A stretch of 64,000 nucleotides of DNA from assembly GCA_015680685.1 (NCBI GenBank), contig MNCI01001310.1:634914-698913 (forward strand), read 5' to 3'. Position 1 is the first letter of the stretch; each line of letters begins with the position of its first letter. Shown piece after piece: positions 51,401-57,128 of this stretch. The notes beneath the pieces were generated by a model, which did no database searches, was not told where the DNA came from, and worked only from the letters and a program-made list of their open reading frames with translations. Origin of the DNA: Gnetum montanum (Eukaryota; Streptophyta; Gnetopsida; Gnetales; Gnetaceae). A program made the position numbers and the translations under genes.

Positions 51401-54400
51401 TTCTTGCTTCTGATCTTTACCAATTTGTATATAAATATAAATATATTTTCTTCCTCTTTGTTCCTGTTTCATCATAAAAATCATTTAAAGCATTTTGTTT
51501 AGCTTTTCTTAGTGCTAGTTTGCCTTCTTTGCAATTTTGTAGATTAACATAGCTTCATGGTTTCCACTTCATTGCCATACTTTGAAGAACTTTTTCTTAT
51601 TTGGTTTAGCATATCATACTTCATCACTGACCACCATGTTTCATTTGGAATATACTTTTTCCCTTTTGTTTCATCCAAAATATCTTTTCCAATTTTTGGA
51701 TGAAAATTTTTATTTGTCCACATATGGTACCTACAAAACTATTTTAATTTTGTATGCTTTCTTTGAGCAATCATTCTTTGAAAAACGGTATGTTGTCTTC
51801 CTTCATATTTCACCATTTTATGTACTTACTTCCTTATTTTAACGCTATTTTTGAAGCTTTATATATCTAAGTTTATGATTATTGGTTGATGTTAAGTTGT
51901 ATGGCTCTCTTTGAATGTCCTTGTGTTGGTAAATGGCTTAGTCTTTTGTGCACAATATGAAATTTCATCATCATGATCATCCTAGCCTTATCCCAATTAC
52001 ATGGGGTTTGTATGATTTTTTCTTTTCGTTCACCACTATTAAGAGTTAAATTAACATTAATACCTAACTTTTTGATATTTTTTAATTTTTGCTCACCAAG
52101 TATATTTTGGTCTAATTCTTTATTATTTTTCCTTTACTTCAATTGAGTAGCCTCTTCTAATAGGTGTACTCTTGATCTTGTCTACACATGATCAAACCAC
52201 CATGTAAGATGACTTTCATTAGTCTTATTGTCTATTGGTGATATCATGAAACTTTTCCTAATAAGAAAATTACTGATTCTATTTTTTCTAGTGACACCTA
52301 ACATTCACCATAGTATTTGCATCTCTCCCACATGCATGTGTTGAATTTTGCATTTTTTAATAGGTTAGCATTCCACATCATATAAGATTGGAGGTTTGAT
52401 AATAGTACTGTTGAAGTGAAAATAGTGCTGTTGAACTTTCACTTCAAGCTAGTGGGAGTTATTTTATCAAAACGCACATCATTAGCTTCTCACCATTTGA
52501 CCCATCCTACTTCAATTCTATTTCTCACATCATTGTTATCTCACCATCCATTTGTATAAGTGATTCCAAGTATTTGAATTTCTCACCTTGTGTAATTTCT
52601 TGGTTTTGAATTCTAATATTCATATCTTCATTAAGAATGCACTTCATGTATTCCATGTTATTTCTGCTAATTCTTACAACTTTGATTTTAGAGTTTTATT
52701 TCATGTCTTTGTTTTTTGTAGCCAAGCTTTTGTTAGATTTATCCACCAACACAATTTCATCCATAAAGCGCATACACCAAGGGATATTATCTTGTATTTC
52801 TTTAGTTAGCTTATCTATAATAATGGCAAACAAATAAGGACATGCCCAAAAACCAGCCAAGAATTAGTTTAACAGTCAACTAGGGACCAGCCAAAGATTA
52901 TTTCAAAAATCAGGGTAGAGAATCATTTCATAGTAACTCTAAAGACAATGAACAAGGATCCACAAGAATCACAGTTGGATTTCAACCAAACTTAACACTG
53001 ATGAAGTCACTGAGGGGGTAGAGTATTCCCGTAGGAATGGCCTTCCATTATTTACTCTCACCCTCTTCCTTGCTCCTCCAGCCAGCATGGTCTCTTCTTT
53101 CCTTTCTCTAAGTTTCTTGTCTAGTAACACCCCAGCAGCCATCTTAGCATTCTTATATATGACACATTCGCACATTGTTCTTGATCCTTTTTGATTGGCC
53201 ACCATTTTGATGCTTTTTTGATTGGTCTGATAACAGTTTTGTGGAATCCTTTTTGGCCACATTTTTTGTTTATGTTTTTTATAAACTGTTTTGTTTGAAA
53301 CGTTAAAGAGATTGGCCATGCCCTCTGTCATTATGCTCAAACCTGAATCAATATTTAACTAAAATTGGAAATATTTTTCATTTGAAACCATGTATAACCA
53401 TCTAAAACCGTTGTTTCCATGATGATCTATTTTGTTTGAATGTGATTGCCTTCTCACAAGAGCATGTTCATGATTTCTGTTTCTTATTCCAATGCTTCTG
53501 CATCAATATAGAAAATGTGAATGTAGAATCATCCAAACTAAAAAGTAGGAAGTACTATTTTGTTTTCTTGCAGTTCGAGTTTCAGTTGATATTTTTTATA
53601 TGATATTAACGTACATCGTGTATTGAGAGTGTTCAGGTGCTCCCATCCATGCTCATGGCCAAGGTTTACAATGCTGAAGGTTGTGAGCTTCAGAGATTTA
53701 ACTACCTTGCAAATGTTGACCGTCAAAGATATTCCAGCAAGAAAAAATTGAAAGCTCTTATCCCTGAAGTCATCATAGTCATTTATGCTGGAACATCAAT
53801 TGCTTTGATTACTGTGGCCTCATTGTTTAAAATGCTTGGGATGGCTGATGGATCTGGCTTGGCTTCTTTTGTTACATCTCTGGTCCTTTGTATTAAACCT
53901 ATCCAGGTGTGTTGCCCTTAACCTCATTTCATAGTATCCAGTTAGTTTAACTATGAAAGCTATACTTTTTTTTTTTTGAGAGAGAATGTTCGGGATAATA
54001 TTACTGAAAATTATAGCATAAGAGTATACAATTTATGGGTCATCAGGGATGGCCCACAGGGAAAGAGGATGGGGTGGAAACCCCGATAGGAGCCTCGNAT
54101 GCTTTGCATAGCGGCTTCTCGCCTGCTCCGATCCGCTGGCGAGTCCCCCGCGTCTGGATGAAATCTCGCGGATGTTCTCCGGATATGTCGCCGGAGCTCC
54201 CCCTAGGAGCTCTCACAACTAATGCCCAAGATGATGTACTTTCAGCATTCATCATTCTTAAAATTATTATAGGAAAACATGATGATGGCTGATATTCCAT
54301 GATGTTAATAACTCATAGCAGAACAAGAATACGCACAGCATGAACAATACAGAAGAAGACCTATCTGGTTTCCAAGTTTTTGTGAAATTTATCCAGGTTG

Positions 54401-56579
54401 TGAAAATATTCAGTCATGAATTGTCATTGTGAATGAATAAGGTTGGATTGAGTCTGGAGATAGCAACACCAATAAATAAATAAATATCAATAAAAAAGCT
54501 TGATTTTCGTGAATAGCTGGAATTGAAGCTGTCATTGTAATTATGTTATTGGTCTTTTTTTATTTTGTTTATATTTCTCCAGTTTTCCTGATGACTTATT
54601 TTTGGAGATGCTTGCATATTGATATTTTGAGGCTACATTTTGGGTTTTAATTACATGCGTATCTTTTTTTTTTGAGGTGGAATTACAAATAAATTTGATA
54701 TCAAGAAGTTGCATGTGGAAATTTGTTTTGCTTGCAATTTTTAACATAACATATGCTTATTTTAAAAATAAATATGAAAGAAATGATGAAAATTGGATGG
54801 AGAGAGATGGATTCACTGTGACAATCATCAGATTTTGCGCTGAGATTGATTTGTGATATGGATTTTTGCAGATTGTATCAGAAGTTAAGATAGGTAGATT
54901 AAAAATAACAGATCCACCAGATCGGCAGATTAAAAATTAGAGATCCACCAACAGCTCCTGAGGAGATCCTTGTAGCAGTTATGGAATTTATGATCTTATA
55001 TGCTAGGTCCACAGCCTGTTGGTTCTCCCCACAGCTCCAAAACATAGAATTTGTTTTTTATTACGCAGCTAGATTAGTTTTTTTTTTTTGGAAAATGATC
55101 GAGTGATTTTATTTCAAAAAAATAATGTACAAATGTACACCAAAGTCATTGACTAGAGTTGACACAACCCAACCACGTGACACAACGGTCACCTGCAACG
55201 TACATCATGATCACCCATGCACCTGCACAGCATTGCCCCCTCACAGTACCCCAAGGCCTCACTCCAGAGATTCAACCCCTGTTGACAAGGACAGGGGACA
55301 TACATGATAAATTACACTCCTAAATGCCCAGGGCACCCCCTCCCTTATCAACGGGACCACAACACTACCTAACCACGTCTGGCCCCAAACCACTGCATCC
55401 TGCGATCTTGGCGAACCATGACCTGGACCCCAGACTCTAAGCCGCAGCCAAGGTCTCTGAGGCATCTATGCCAGCCGTAGCTTGCTGTCTCGTCGATCCC
55501 AGCCCAAGTGCTAGTCTGGTTCTCTGCTCCAAGCTGCAATAGTCCCGTCCAGTGCTCTGAAATCACTGCCTGCCTGAAGTTTTTTTTCTCTCTTTTTTGG
55601 TGGGGTTGGAAATTATCAGCAAGATAAGTTGCATCCATGACATTTTAAGTAAGATGATCAAACAACTTTTGATCAACAAACACATCAAAGGAAGCCTATA
55701 TGTCTTTGGTTATGTTCATTCTTTGGATTCAGCTGAAGATAATGCTATATCTTTTGTACCTGATTGTACATCGATTTTTTAATTATCTCATTTGGGAGTG
55801 GCTTGTTTTTTAGAAGTGCTTCACAGTTTAGTTCATGTATCATTCTTTTCAGAAATCTTCTTATATTAGAATGATCTGTTGATGTCATGATTGCCTTAAT
55901 GTATTTGGATATTACTGTTTGTATGTTTTATCCTTGCACATGGTGCAGTCTATAGGAACATTTCTCATTCCAAATATTTTTTGGTTACTGCATTACTGGT
56001 TTAAAGTTATAAATGCATGCAATAGTTATTGGTATTCAATGCAGATTGAATAAGTTGAGGCATACGTTAATAAGTCAGCCCAAATATCTTTGAATTCCAC
56101 AACTTCTTAATGCCCTTGTTGTGTACAGAAAGCCCAAAATTTGTTTCCGTTTCTTGGCAAATCAATGAAATCTTAGCTGCTTGTCTAATAGTTTTAGCAA
56201 CTTAACATGTAATGTCATTGTTAATGACATATAACCTAATAAAGTTGGTATTAAGAAGAAATATTTAACTCATACTAGGTTAATGTAATAGCTGGATTGA
56301 TTCAGCTTAGCATCAGAAACATTTTATATTTAAATTTCTGTTTCAGTTCTTTTTAACAAGTAAAAAGAGTTTATATTAATAAAATAAGACAAAGTGTCTA
56401 TTTTAGTTGTTTGTTACAATATCATTTATGTATCATTTGTCGAGAATTGCATTTTTACTAGCAGTGAATAAGATGTGTCATTTTATAATGTATAGGATCT
56501 TGGAAGAGCATACAATGAATTGAAACAAGGAGAACCTGCTATTGAGCGTTTATTTGAGTTGGTGGCGCCATGTTCAGTG
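14914..56579 (+). CDS. ABCB29: ABC transporter B family member 29-like, plastid type (5' part of gene, six exons seen)
   Basis: The coding exons are 14914-15420, 18727-18846, 35209-35295, 35412-35519, 53637-53906 and 56496-56579, giving 392 codons. Each junction has GT at the donor and AG at the acceptor, and every intron is phase 0. The joined protein has a basic N-terminal leader of roughly 90-100 residues, then the ABC transmembrane domain. Family signatures are GDIAYRLTAEAKDTADTVY, ANLGEKLR, LSSYLNE and DLGRAYNELKQGEPAIERLF. The last of these precedes the nucleotide-binding domain in Arabidopsis ABCB29/ATH12. Walker A, signature and Walker B motifs are not in the window, so the gene continues to the right. 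The product should be a half-size exporter in a plastid membrane; its substrate is unknown. Introns are 3.3, 16.4, 0.1, 18.1 and 2.6 kb, with a sixth of more than 7.4 kb. The ortholog call rests on remembered family patterns, without a database search. Confidence 0.9.
15421..18726 (+). other. intron 1 of the ABCB29-like gene
   Basis: This intron of 3306 bp is AT-rich. It contains a perfect 21-bp tandem duplication at 15723-15764 (GCCTAAAAATGTGGTATTCA... twice), a non-LTR fragment at about 16050-17340, and a GT-rich microsatellite at 17431-17455. The remaining stretches, 15765-16050 and 17460-18726, show nothing recognisable. Confidence 0.8.
16050..17340 (-). pseudogene. non-LTR retrotransposon RT fragment (C-terminal half)
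   Basis: Read right to left, 17142-16915 holds a FICFADFSNAYDLV block (the DFxxAFD motif A of reverse transcriptase) preceded by VIGTIILELMLKIW. Further on, 16586-16338 holds VNVHKIKIKICG and TTPYKCLGQEW (the YKYLG-type motif after the palm), then VFFALKNKCKKEYV. Stops break the frame. The KCLG and FALxNKC patterns differ from the two L1-type LINEs of this window, so it is probably another non-LTR family. Confidence 0.65.
18727..18846 (+). CDS. ABCB29: ABCB29-like exon 2: cytoplasmic loop
   Basis: Forty codons, VLNRDMSYFESAGG through DTVYTLLQ. The phrase GDIAYRLTAEAKDTADTVY is the hallmark intracellular loop of ABC exporters that couples to the nucleotide-binding domain. The acceptor is AAAG at 18723-18726 and the donor is GTATGT at 18847. 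Confidence 0.92.
18847..19789. other. intron 2, left part, nothing recognised
   Basis: AT-rich intronic sequence. A 97-codon frame at 19041-19334 shows no domain and begins in intron DNA without splice context. Confidence 0.6.
19790..20270 (-). pseudogene. decayed coding-like fragment, unidentified
   Basis: In one - strand frame about 155 codons can be followed with only about four stops. Recognisable pieces are FQKVLKLFPTSNFQ, LFNVVIACFSKGVEINRPTV, IEVGTTSANGPLPFGQAGPG and CHAYWHLNKQCPC, then GAYYNGIPDIDSTHGPSSPK. The amino-acid mix (Gly, Pro, Trp, Cys, His in patterns) is unlike random AT-rich intron. I do not recognise the family. It has no LTR or poly-A sign that I can see. It could be a gene fragment carried by a transposon or a processed pseudogene. 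Confidence 0.35.
20734..20751. repeat. left target-site duplication of LINE copy 1
   Basis: GGAATGCTTGTGATTGTT, repeated with one change at 27662-27679 (GGAATACTTGTGATTGTT). Confidence 0.85.
21000..21581 (-). pseudogene. LINE copy 1: helical tail of the C-terminal extension
   Basis: After the 21615 stop, other - frames continue with RIQDLQWMENMVKGYQAKLT and HLIKENKQQMATSQTQ, a predicted helix or coiled coil. The same tail is seen in copy 2 (RIKDLQLMEDLLEHHMAKYA). Frameshifts separate it from the preceding domain. Confidence 0.5.
21615..22367 (-). pseudogene. LINE copy 1: zf-RVT zinc knuckle fused to a plant-mobile-like C-terminal domain
   Basis: This is an uninterrupted 250-codon frame. Its N-terminus has YPMCATKPETLDHFIYECQF (a CxxxxxxxxH/C zf-RVT-type knuckle) and QAIWQKANL. 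The rest reads FEPVWTDFAGHTNLQALVEQ, FNNWVGEETQFQTRQIRVTK, LAEVLGVPTEGEM and FVQSRYPHKPMGVHFTFLQC, ending MKHGILVNLPQFF. This pattern (short-range 'R..x.I.VT...LAEVLGVPTEGE') resembles the plant mobile or putative plant transposon protein fold, not RNase H. The same domain follows the zinc knuckle in copy 2. It may aid nucleic-acid binding; function unknown. Confidence 0.6.
22458..24490 (-). pseudogene. LINE copy 1: reverse transcriptase, broken
   Basis: Right to left: NKAPRPNGWPIEFFQAFEDI (the 'KAPGPDG' entry motif), GVCNTLLCLFSKILVSCLAP, GFVKGRILQDQI, LDIAKAYHIV, then GLRQGDPLSLLLF. The catalytic box reads YYADNMI; the second Asp of YADD is Asn, so polymerase activity would be lost. The frame then runs on to a thumb-like segment (22808-22458). 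Several frameshifts are present. Confidence 0.85.
24492..26768. mobile_element. 2.3-kb insertion of unknown class within LINE copy 1
   Basis: The LINE sequence stops near 24490 and resumes near 26774, judged by comparison with copy 2 around 45495-45545. The insert is bordered by TTCAT on both sides (24487-24491 and 26769-26773), a possible 5-bp target duplication. It is AT-rich and has no obvious LTR-type TG...CA ends, terminal inverted repeats or coding domain. From 25866 to 26000 it holds three GTTCAATTC motifs. It could be a degraded solo LTR or a DNA element. Confidence 0.5.
25866..26000 (+). repeat. three B-box-like GGTTCAATTC motifs
   Basis: GAGTTCAATTCTC near 25871, TAGGTTCAATTCCTA near 25927 and CAGGTTCAATTCTTC near 25988 are spaced by about 60 bp. 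They match the pol III B box (GGTTCRANNCC) but A boxes are not evident. They may be SINE remnants. Confidence 0.4.
26774..27522 (-). pseudogene. LINE copy 1: AP endonuclease domain, broken
   Basis: The frame starts MKVLPWNCRGQGTPYKRNTL and continues CDVVCLQETKLQ (N and QET of the catalytic centre of L1-type endonucleases) to 27241. Further left, other frames cover 27240-26774. The equivalent copy-2 domain begins at 46258. This enzyme nicks target DNA to prime reverse transcription. Confidence 0.85.
27866..27926 (+). mobile_element. 3' tail of an RTE-type LINE (or related SINE)
   Basis: The segment CCAACCCCATTTTTTTGGGA followed by CAAGGCTAAGATGATGATGATGAT is the characteristic plant RTE 3' end with a short trinucleotide tail. 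It is on the + strand, unlike other RTE pieces here. The rest of the element is missing. Confidence 0.6.
28020..28760 (-). pseudogene. L1-type LINE 3' fragment (zf-RVT and after)
   Basis: Right to left: a LSKFSNVNASKDGNHIFLHY then PTITYIWNKF segment, like the zf-RVT end (ED..H.F..CP....IW). This is followed by INKIWSALLAHVIFQTWNKR near 28400-28330, the usual 'W..L..HVIWEIWKERN' block. The block recurs as NKIWSALLAIG near 28085-28030, a local duplication about 330 bp apart. Stops are frequent. Confidence 0.6.
28960..29765 (+). pseudogene. Copia gag fragment, left part of a split remnant
   Basis: With frameshifts, + strand frames give DWLKKNLDGEYKRLDKK (near 29330) and LSYLIDSWKTICMALMIASN (near 29640), then NLVI*KLLDANKSRVIEF ending at 29765. 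This matches the Copia gag 'LLxSLPxSWxTxxxAL' region. The remnant resumes at 32341 after a solo LTR. It is older than the LTR insertion. Confidence 0.65.
29766..32335 (+). mobile_element. solo LTR (family S), + orientation
   Basis: The LTR begins TGTAGTGCCCCACATTTG, ends GGGGTCCTACA, and is flanked on both sides by GAATT (29761-29765 and 32336-32340). It splits the Copia remnant. It is homologous to the inverted copy at 36015-40076; it lacks about 450 bp near 30100 and about 1.3 kb near 31650 that the other copy has. No internal retroelement region remains, so it arose by LTR-LTR recombination. Open frames inside it (for example 31190-31639, and the antisense frame 30694-30936 shared with the other copy) match no known protein. 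Confidence 0.88.
30195..30445 (+). repeat. degenerate tandem repeat of about 52 bp inside the solo LTR
   Basis: About five units carry variants of CACTCCCATGTGACTNTCTTGAGTGTTGTCACT. The inverted copy near 39190 keeps only about one unit (CACTCAAGAGAGTCACATGG). Confidence 0.75.
32336..33470 (+). pseudogene. Copia remnant, right part: gag end, protease and RNase H, internally deleted
   Basis: After GAATT the frame runs through a Lys-rich gag end to 32560-32780, where NVWILNNGTHFHIHLNHSDF then GSYNEYLLDI corresponds to the Copia protease block (usual 'WILDSGAS.H', catalytic Asp changed to Asn). From about 33115 it jumps to VSRFMSNLRGHSETDF and later SLAKNPAYHGRIKQVDVTYH, the C-terminal RNase H end. 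Integrase and RT, normally several kb, are absent, so a large internal deletion occurred. Confidence 0.75.
33480..35050 (-). pseudogene. non-LTR retrotransposon fragment: endonuclease and start of RT
   Basis: Right to left: an endonuclease-like stretch ends in PVLIKGYFNTILQKHEK (34525-34475; relatives have 'GDFNT', so the catalytic Asp is Tyr here). About 0.9 kb later comes KSLSLDSFPVDFHKKSLNII (33605-33545), the 'KSPGPDGxPxEFYK' entry to RT. Stops are frequent. Together with the fragment in intron 1 it may represent the two halves of one non-L1-like family. Confidence 0.6.
35209..35295 (+). CDS. ABCB29: ABCB29-like exon 3: membrane helix
   Basis: Twenty-nine codons reading TIIPKALQLVAMG, then LRMFSLSPALTVTIML. 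This hydrophobic segment fits the place of NTIVPSTLQ-type sequence in the family. The acceptor is GAAGCAG (ends 35208) and the donor GTGAGA at 35296. It is too short to show as an open frame on its own; frame and homology define it. Confidence 0.85.
35412..35519 (+). CDS. ABCB29: ABCB29-like exon 4: coupling-helix region
   Basis: Thirty-six codons reading IFPCISLAIANLGEKLRHVS, then RMAEESIAALSSYLNE. It is separated from exon 3 by only 116 bp, the single short intron among otherwise very long ones. The donor is GTAATT at 35520. Exons 3 and 4 together make 65 codons. Confidence 0.9.
35520..36009. other. intron 4, left end, nothing recognised
   Basis: AT-rich intron sequence with no repeat or coding signal that I can support. 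Confidence 0.6.
36015..40076 (-). mobile_element. solo LTR (family S), inverted copy
   Basis: On the - strand it begins TGTAATGCCCCACATTTG (at 40076) and ends GGTCCTACG (at 36015, the final A mutated). CAACC flanks it at 36010-36014 and 40077-40081. Length is 4062 bp against 2570 bp for the + copy at 29766; the extra DNA lies at about 36600-37950 and 39260-39740. Shared landmarks include the block around 38230-38400, matching 31190-31380 inverted. No coding domain is present; frames such as 38528-38803 and 38704-38961 are LTR shadows. Confidence 0.88.
40082..41280. other. intron 4 stretch with a C-run and a G-run; otherwise nothing recognised
   Basis: Around 40377-40397 there is a C-rich run, and at 40428-40446 a run of about 19 G ends in an N at 40447. 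The N marks a sequencing or assembly limit in the homopolymer. No gene or repeat family is recognised. Confidence 0.6.
41290..41400 (-). mobile_element. 3' tail of an RTE-type LINE
   Basis: (CAT)n at 41291-41308 followed by CCTAGTGTTATCCCAACTAC is the reverse complement of the RTE 3' end seen at 27866, with its trinucleotide tail. Only the end is recognisable. Confidence 0.6.
41699..41714. repeat. left target-site duplication of LINE copy 2
   Basis: TAATTCATCAACTTTC, identical to 47705-47720. Confidence 0.95.
42140..43136 (-). pseudogene. LINE copy 2: C-terminal extension
   Basis: The frame at 43136-42780 reads FTNWEGKETRFRGRIITLTE, MALQEVLGVPTEREVI and CATEFFQGTV. After a stop it continues in frame-shifted pieces with FFVQSG and VGVHFAFLRCIHHNIL then NIPHFL (about 42690). 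A helical tail RIKDLQLMEDLLEHHMAKYA lies near 42260-42190. Each block aligns with copy 1 (21000-22100). The 96-codon + strand frame at 42315-42605 is a shadow. Confidence 0.6.
43067..43429 (-). pseudogene. LINE copy 2: zf-RVT zinc knuckle
   Basis: The frame reads RVRGIVANDTCPLYQKEVKT then LIHLLNQCLF, matching the C...C...H...C zinc knuckle that follows RT in plant L1 elements (zf-RVT), though one Cys is now Leu/Tyr. A run of G/C at 43287-43298 has shifted the frame afterwards. Confidence 0.65.
43446..44995 (-). pseudogene. LINE copy 2: reverse transcriptase, broken
   Basis: Right to left: NKALGPDGWPVEFFREFEDI (44957 on), HFKPIGVYNTLLSLFSKLLV, then GRGLHQGDLLSPLLFLLVMD and the catalytic box AMHFVDDTILFS near 44260-44230, with both Asp kept. 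A thumb region continues to about 43446. Frame breaks lie near 44690, 44500 and 44160. Confidence 0.87.
45314..46258 (-). pseudogene. LINE copy 2: AP endonuclease domain and linker, broken
   Basis: It starts at 46258 with MKIL and, past a stop, NCKGQGTPYKWNTL and CDIVCLQETKLQ. The frame at 45942-45679 gives DRWLLVGDFNQRLYPWEKTS (the GDFN catalytic block) and YAWSNRRR. A linker with charged helices (KEKYGFKTYQQRLQADLRDV) then leads to the RT. Confidence 0.85.
46420..47704 (-). pseudogene. LINE copy 2: ORF1 nucleic-acid-binding protein, broken
   Basis: Right to left, the protein starts with a Gly/Ala-rich part (47731-47294). It continues as a DUF4283-type domain (a segment like LLFVFKTDADAECVL and GGPWF near 47260-47200, with frame breaks). 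It ends with a CCHC zinc knuckle at 46862-46824 reading CSTCEKGHPTKDC. This layout is standard for ORF1 of plant L1 elements, which coats element RNA. Confidence 0.75.
47705..48240. other. intron 4 between LINE copy 2 and the RTE cluster, nothing recognised
   Basis: It starts with the right target duplication of LINE copy 2 (47705-47720). The rest is AT-rich and without a recognised repeat. Confidence 0.6.
48240..49582 (-). pseudogene. RTE-type LINE fragment A: RT and C-terminus
   Basis: Right to left: IPIKVWMSMEDIGITWLTNL (49575-49515), VLIYKYKGDIQNCENYGGIK then LINQTVKLWGRVIKQCLRQE (49470-49340), and at 48778-48536 WKKWQEASGVLYDR and IKPMILYEVECWPINKQQ. The 'YKxKGDIQNCxNYRGIKL' and 'LYGxECWxxKK' blocks are diagnostic of plant RTE elements. 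Stops separate the blocks. Confidence 0.8.
49584..50155 (-). mobile_element. N-bounded LTR-retroelement piece: PBS plus GC-rich LTR
   Basis: Single Ns stand at 49583, 49643 and 50156. On the - strand, 49642 downwards reads TTTTGGCGCTAGAAGGAGGGC, a PBS-like site next to an LTR edge. From 49644 to the right the sequence opens TGTTGATGCGTAAATTTTGG and ends in a GC-rich stretch full of GGCGGC and CAGCGG. This fits the 5' LTR of a - strand element. No matching 3' end or target duplication is present. Open frames across it (49874-50161) are composition artefacts. Confidence 0.6.
50157..50640 (-). pseudogene. RTE-type LINE fragment A: endonuclease, interrupted by an N-bounded 47-bp piece
   Basis: Right to left: DKIIAIKIVLGNIVINTLSI, YAPHVSL and HHVKRTFMDSLDRL (about 50530-50391). 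A foreign GC-rich piece at 50343-50389 between two Ns follows. The frame then resumes as IPKNEGILIEQTFNVHIRTT, GYETMHGRHKIKE and KCVQAYDLAIANNY to 50157. This is the typical RTE endonuclease order with only a couple of codons missing at the gap. Confidence 0.75.
50650..51860 (-). pseudogene. RTE-type LINE fragment B: linker and RT
   Basis: Right to left: a TWWSVMKY... KKxKFFKVWQ-type linker (51640-51570), a KNEQMPKKLRKSIIGLLYKN then RGIKFMGDTMELSERI segment (51095-50985), and NIHMIFIDLEKAHDRLPRDI (about 50860-50800), the RT motif A of RTE. It is a separate copy from fragment A, because it contains RT lying upstream of A's endonuclease. Confidence 0.7.
51955..52860 (-). pseudogene. RTE-type LINE fragment C: 3' end
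   Basis: It begins at the left with TTTCATCATCATGATCATCC and TAGCCTTATCCCAATTACAT, the RTE 3' tail. It then parallels fragment A: 52190-52420 aligns with 48440-48660 (for example CACACCTAACATCCCC and CACACATGCAT-like blocks). Stops throughout. Confidence 0.7.
52969..53340 (-). CDS. unidentified open frame in intron 4, 123 codons
   Basis: The frame starts MSIMTEGMANLFNVSNKTVY and is Lys/Arg-rich with no recognised domain, signal or membrane segment. No neighbour supports it; it lies inside a host intron on the opposite strand, close to exon 5. It is most likely a chance or relic frame. Confidence 0.12.
   Translation of the reverse strand: MSIMTEGMANLFNVSNKTVYKKHKQKMWPKRIPQNCYQTNQKSIKMVANQKGSRTMCECVIYKNAKMAAGVLLDKKLRERKEETMLAGGARKRVRVNNGRPFLREYSTPSVTSSVLSLVEIQL
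53637..53906 (+). CDS. ABCB29: ABCB29-like exon 5: last membrane helices
   Basis: Ninety codons from VLPSMLMAKVYNAEGCELQR to SFVTSLVLCIKPIQ. It contains the loop KKKLKALIPE and two hydrophobic stretches (VIIVIYAGTSIALITVASLF and SGLASFVTSLVLCI), the final helices of the transmembrane domain. The acceptor is TTCAG (ends 53636) and the donor GTGTGT at 53907. Confidence 0.92.
53966..54292 (-). mobile_element. 5'-truncated LINE tail 1 in intron 5
   Basis: A run of 12 T is followed by GAGAGAGAATGTTCGGGATA and then a GC-richer body ending near 54230. T-run, then GAGAGA and low-GC to high-GC transition, resembles the 3' end of LINE copy 2 at 41715. A single N at 54098 marks an assembly join. Frames across it on both strands are shadows of the GC-rich body. 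Confidence 0.5.
55078..55600 (-). mobile_element. 5'-truncated LINE tail 2 in intron 5
   Basis: A 12-base T-run then GGAAAATGATCGAGTGATTT and a GC-richer body to about 55560. The form is that of a short LINE insertion on the - strand. I could not find its target duplication. Short - frames (55259-55638) show no domain. Confidence 0.45.
56496..56579 (+). CDS. ABCB29: ABCB29-like exon 6: linker to the ATPase domain
   Basis: Twenty-eight codons, DLGRAYNELKQGEPAIERLF then ELVAPCSV. This is the conserved linker just before the nucleotide-binding domain of plant ABCB29 proteins. The acceptor is TATAG (ends 56495) and the donor GTAATT at 56580. The next exon should begin near a VIERP-like sequence, which I do not find before 64000. 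Confidence 0.88.
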
Positions 56580-56909
56580 GTAATTCTTGTATTTTATATG
56601 CTAGCTATAAGACATACTTTTCTGAAATTATTATTCTGGATTATTTATTGGCATCTTGAATTGAACGAAATATTTCGCAGTTGAAGTAACAATGATAAAT
56701 TAATGATCTGGAAAAAAAATTACAGATTGTTAGTTCAATTCCATTTGAAATTTTAATAAAGTTGTGAATTTGTTGGGACAATGCCAAGATGATGATTGCA
56801 TTGAATGAAACATTTACGCTATTGCCATATAATGAGGACTTGTAGTAGTAATTTTGAAAATAAATATTGGTGAGCACTTAAGCAACCTCTTTAAAACTCA
56901 CCATATTTT

Positions 56910-57128
56910 TAGAATACTGATTAAAGGGCCTATGGATACACAAAGGCTTTATATTCCTATTTGACTGAAGGGCATTGCATATCAAGTGTTCCTTTACTTG
57001 CTTCAATGAGAGATATATCTGTTGCTTATGATACACTAGTTTCAAGTTTAAGTGTATTTTGCAAACATGTTACGTGGATGTGGTTCTATGTCTTGCTAAA
57101 TTTCCTTCATGGTGTTCAATAATCAATT
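56910..57128 (-). mobile_element. family S LTR, third copy, left piece
   Basis: The stretch ACGTGGATGTGG-TTCTATGT near 57075 and the preceding TTTAAGTGTATTTTGCAA match the other family S copy around 36365-36410. The LTR is interrupted at 57128 by the non-coding LTR element and resumes at 63750. Confidence 0.6.

Larger units (their letters stand above)
53907..56495. other. intron 5 of the ABCB29-like gene
   Basis: This intron of 2589 bp contains two LINE 3' tails (53966-54292 and 55078-55600). The parts at 54300-55070 and 55610-56495 show nothing recognisable beyond AT-rich intron. Confidence 0.75.
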
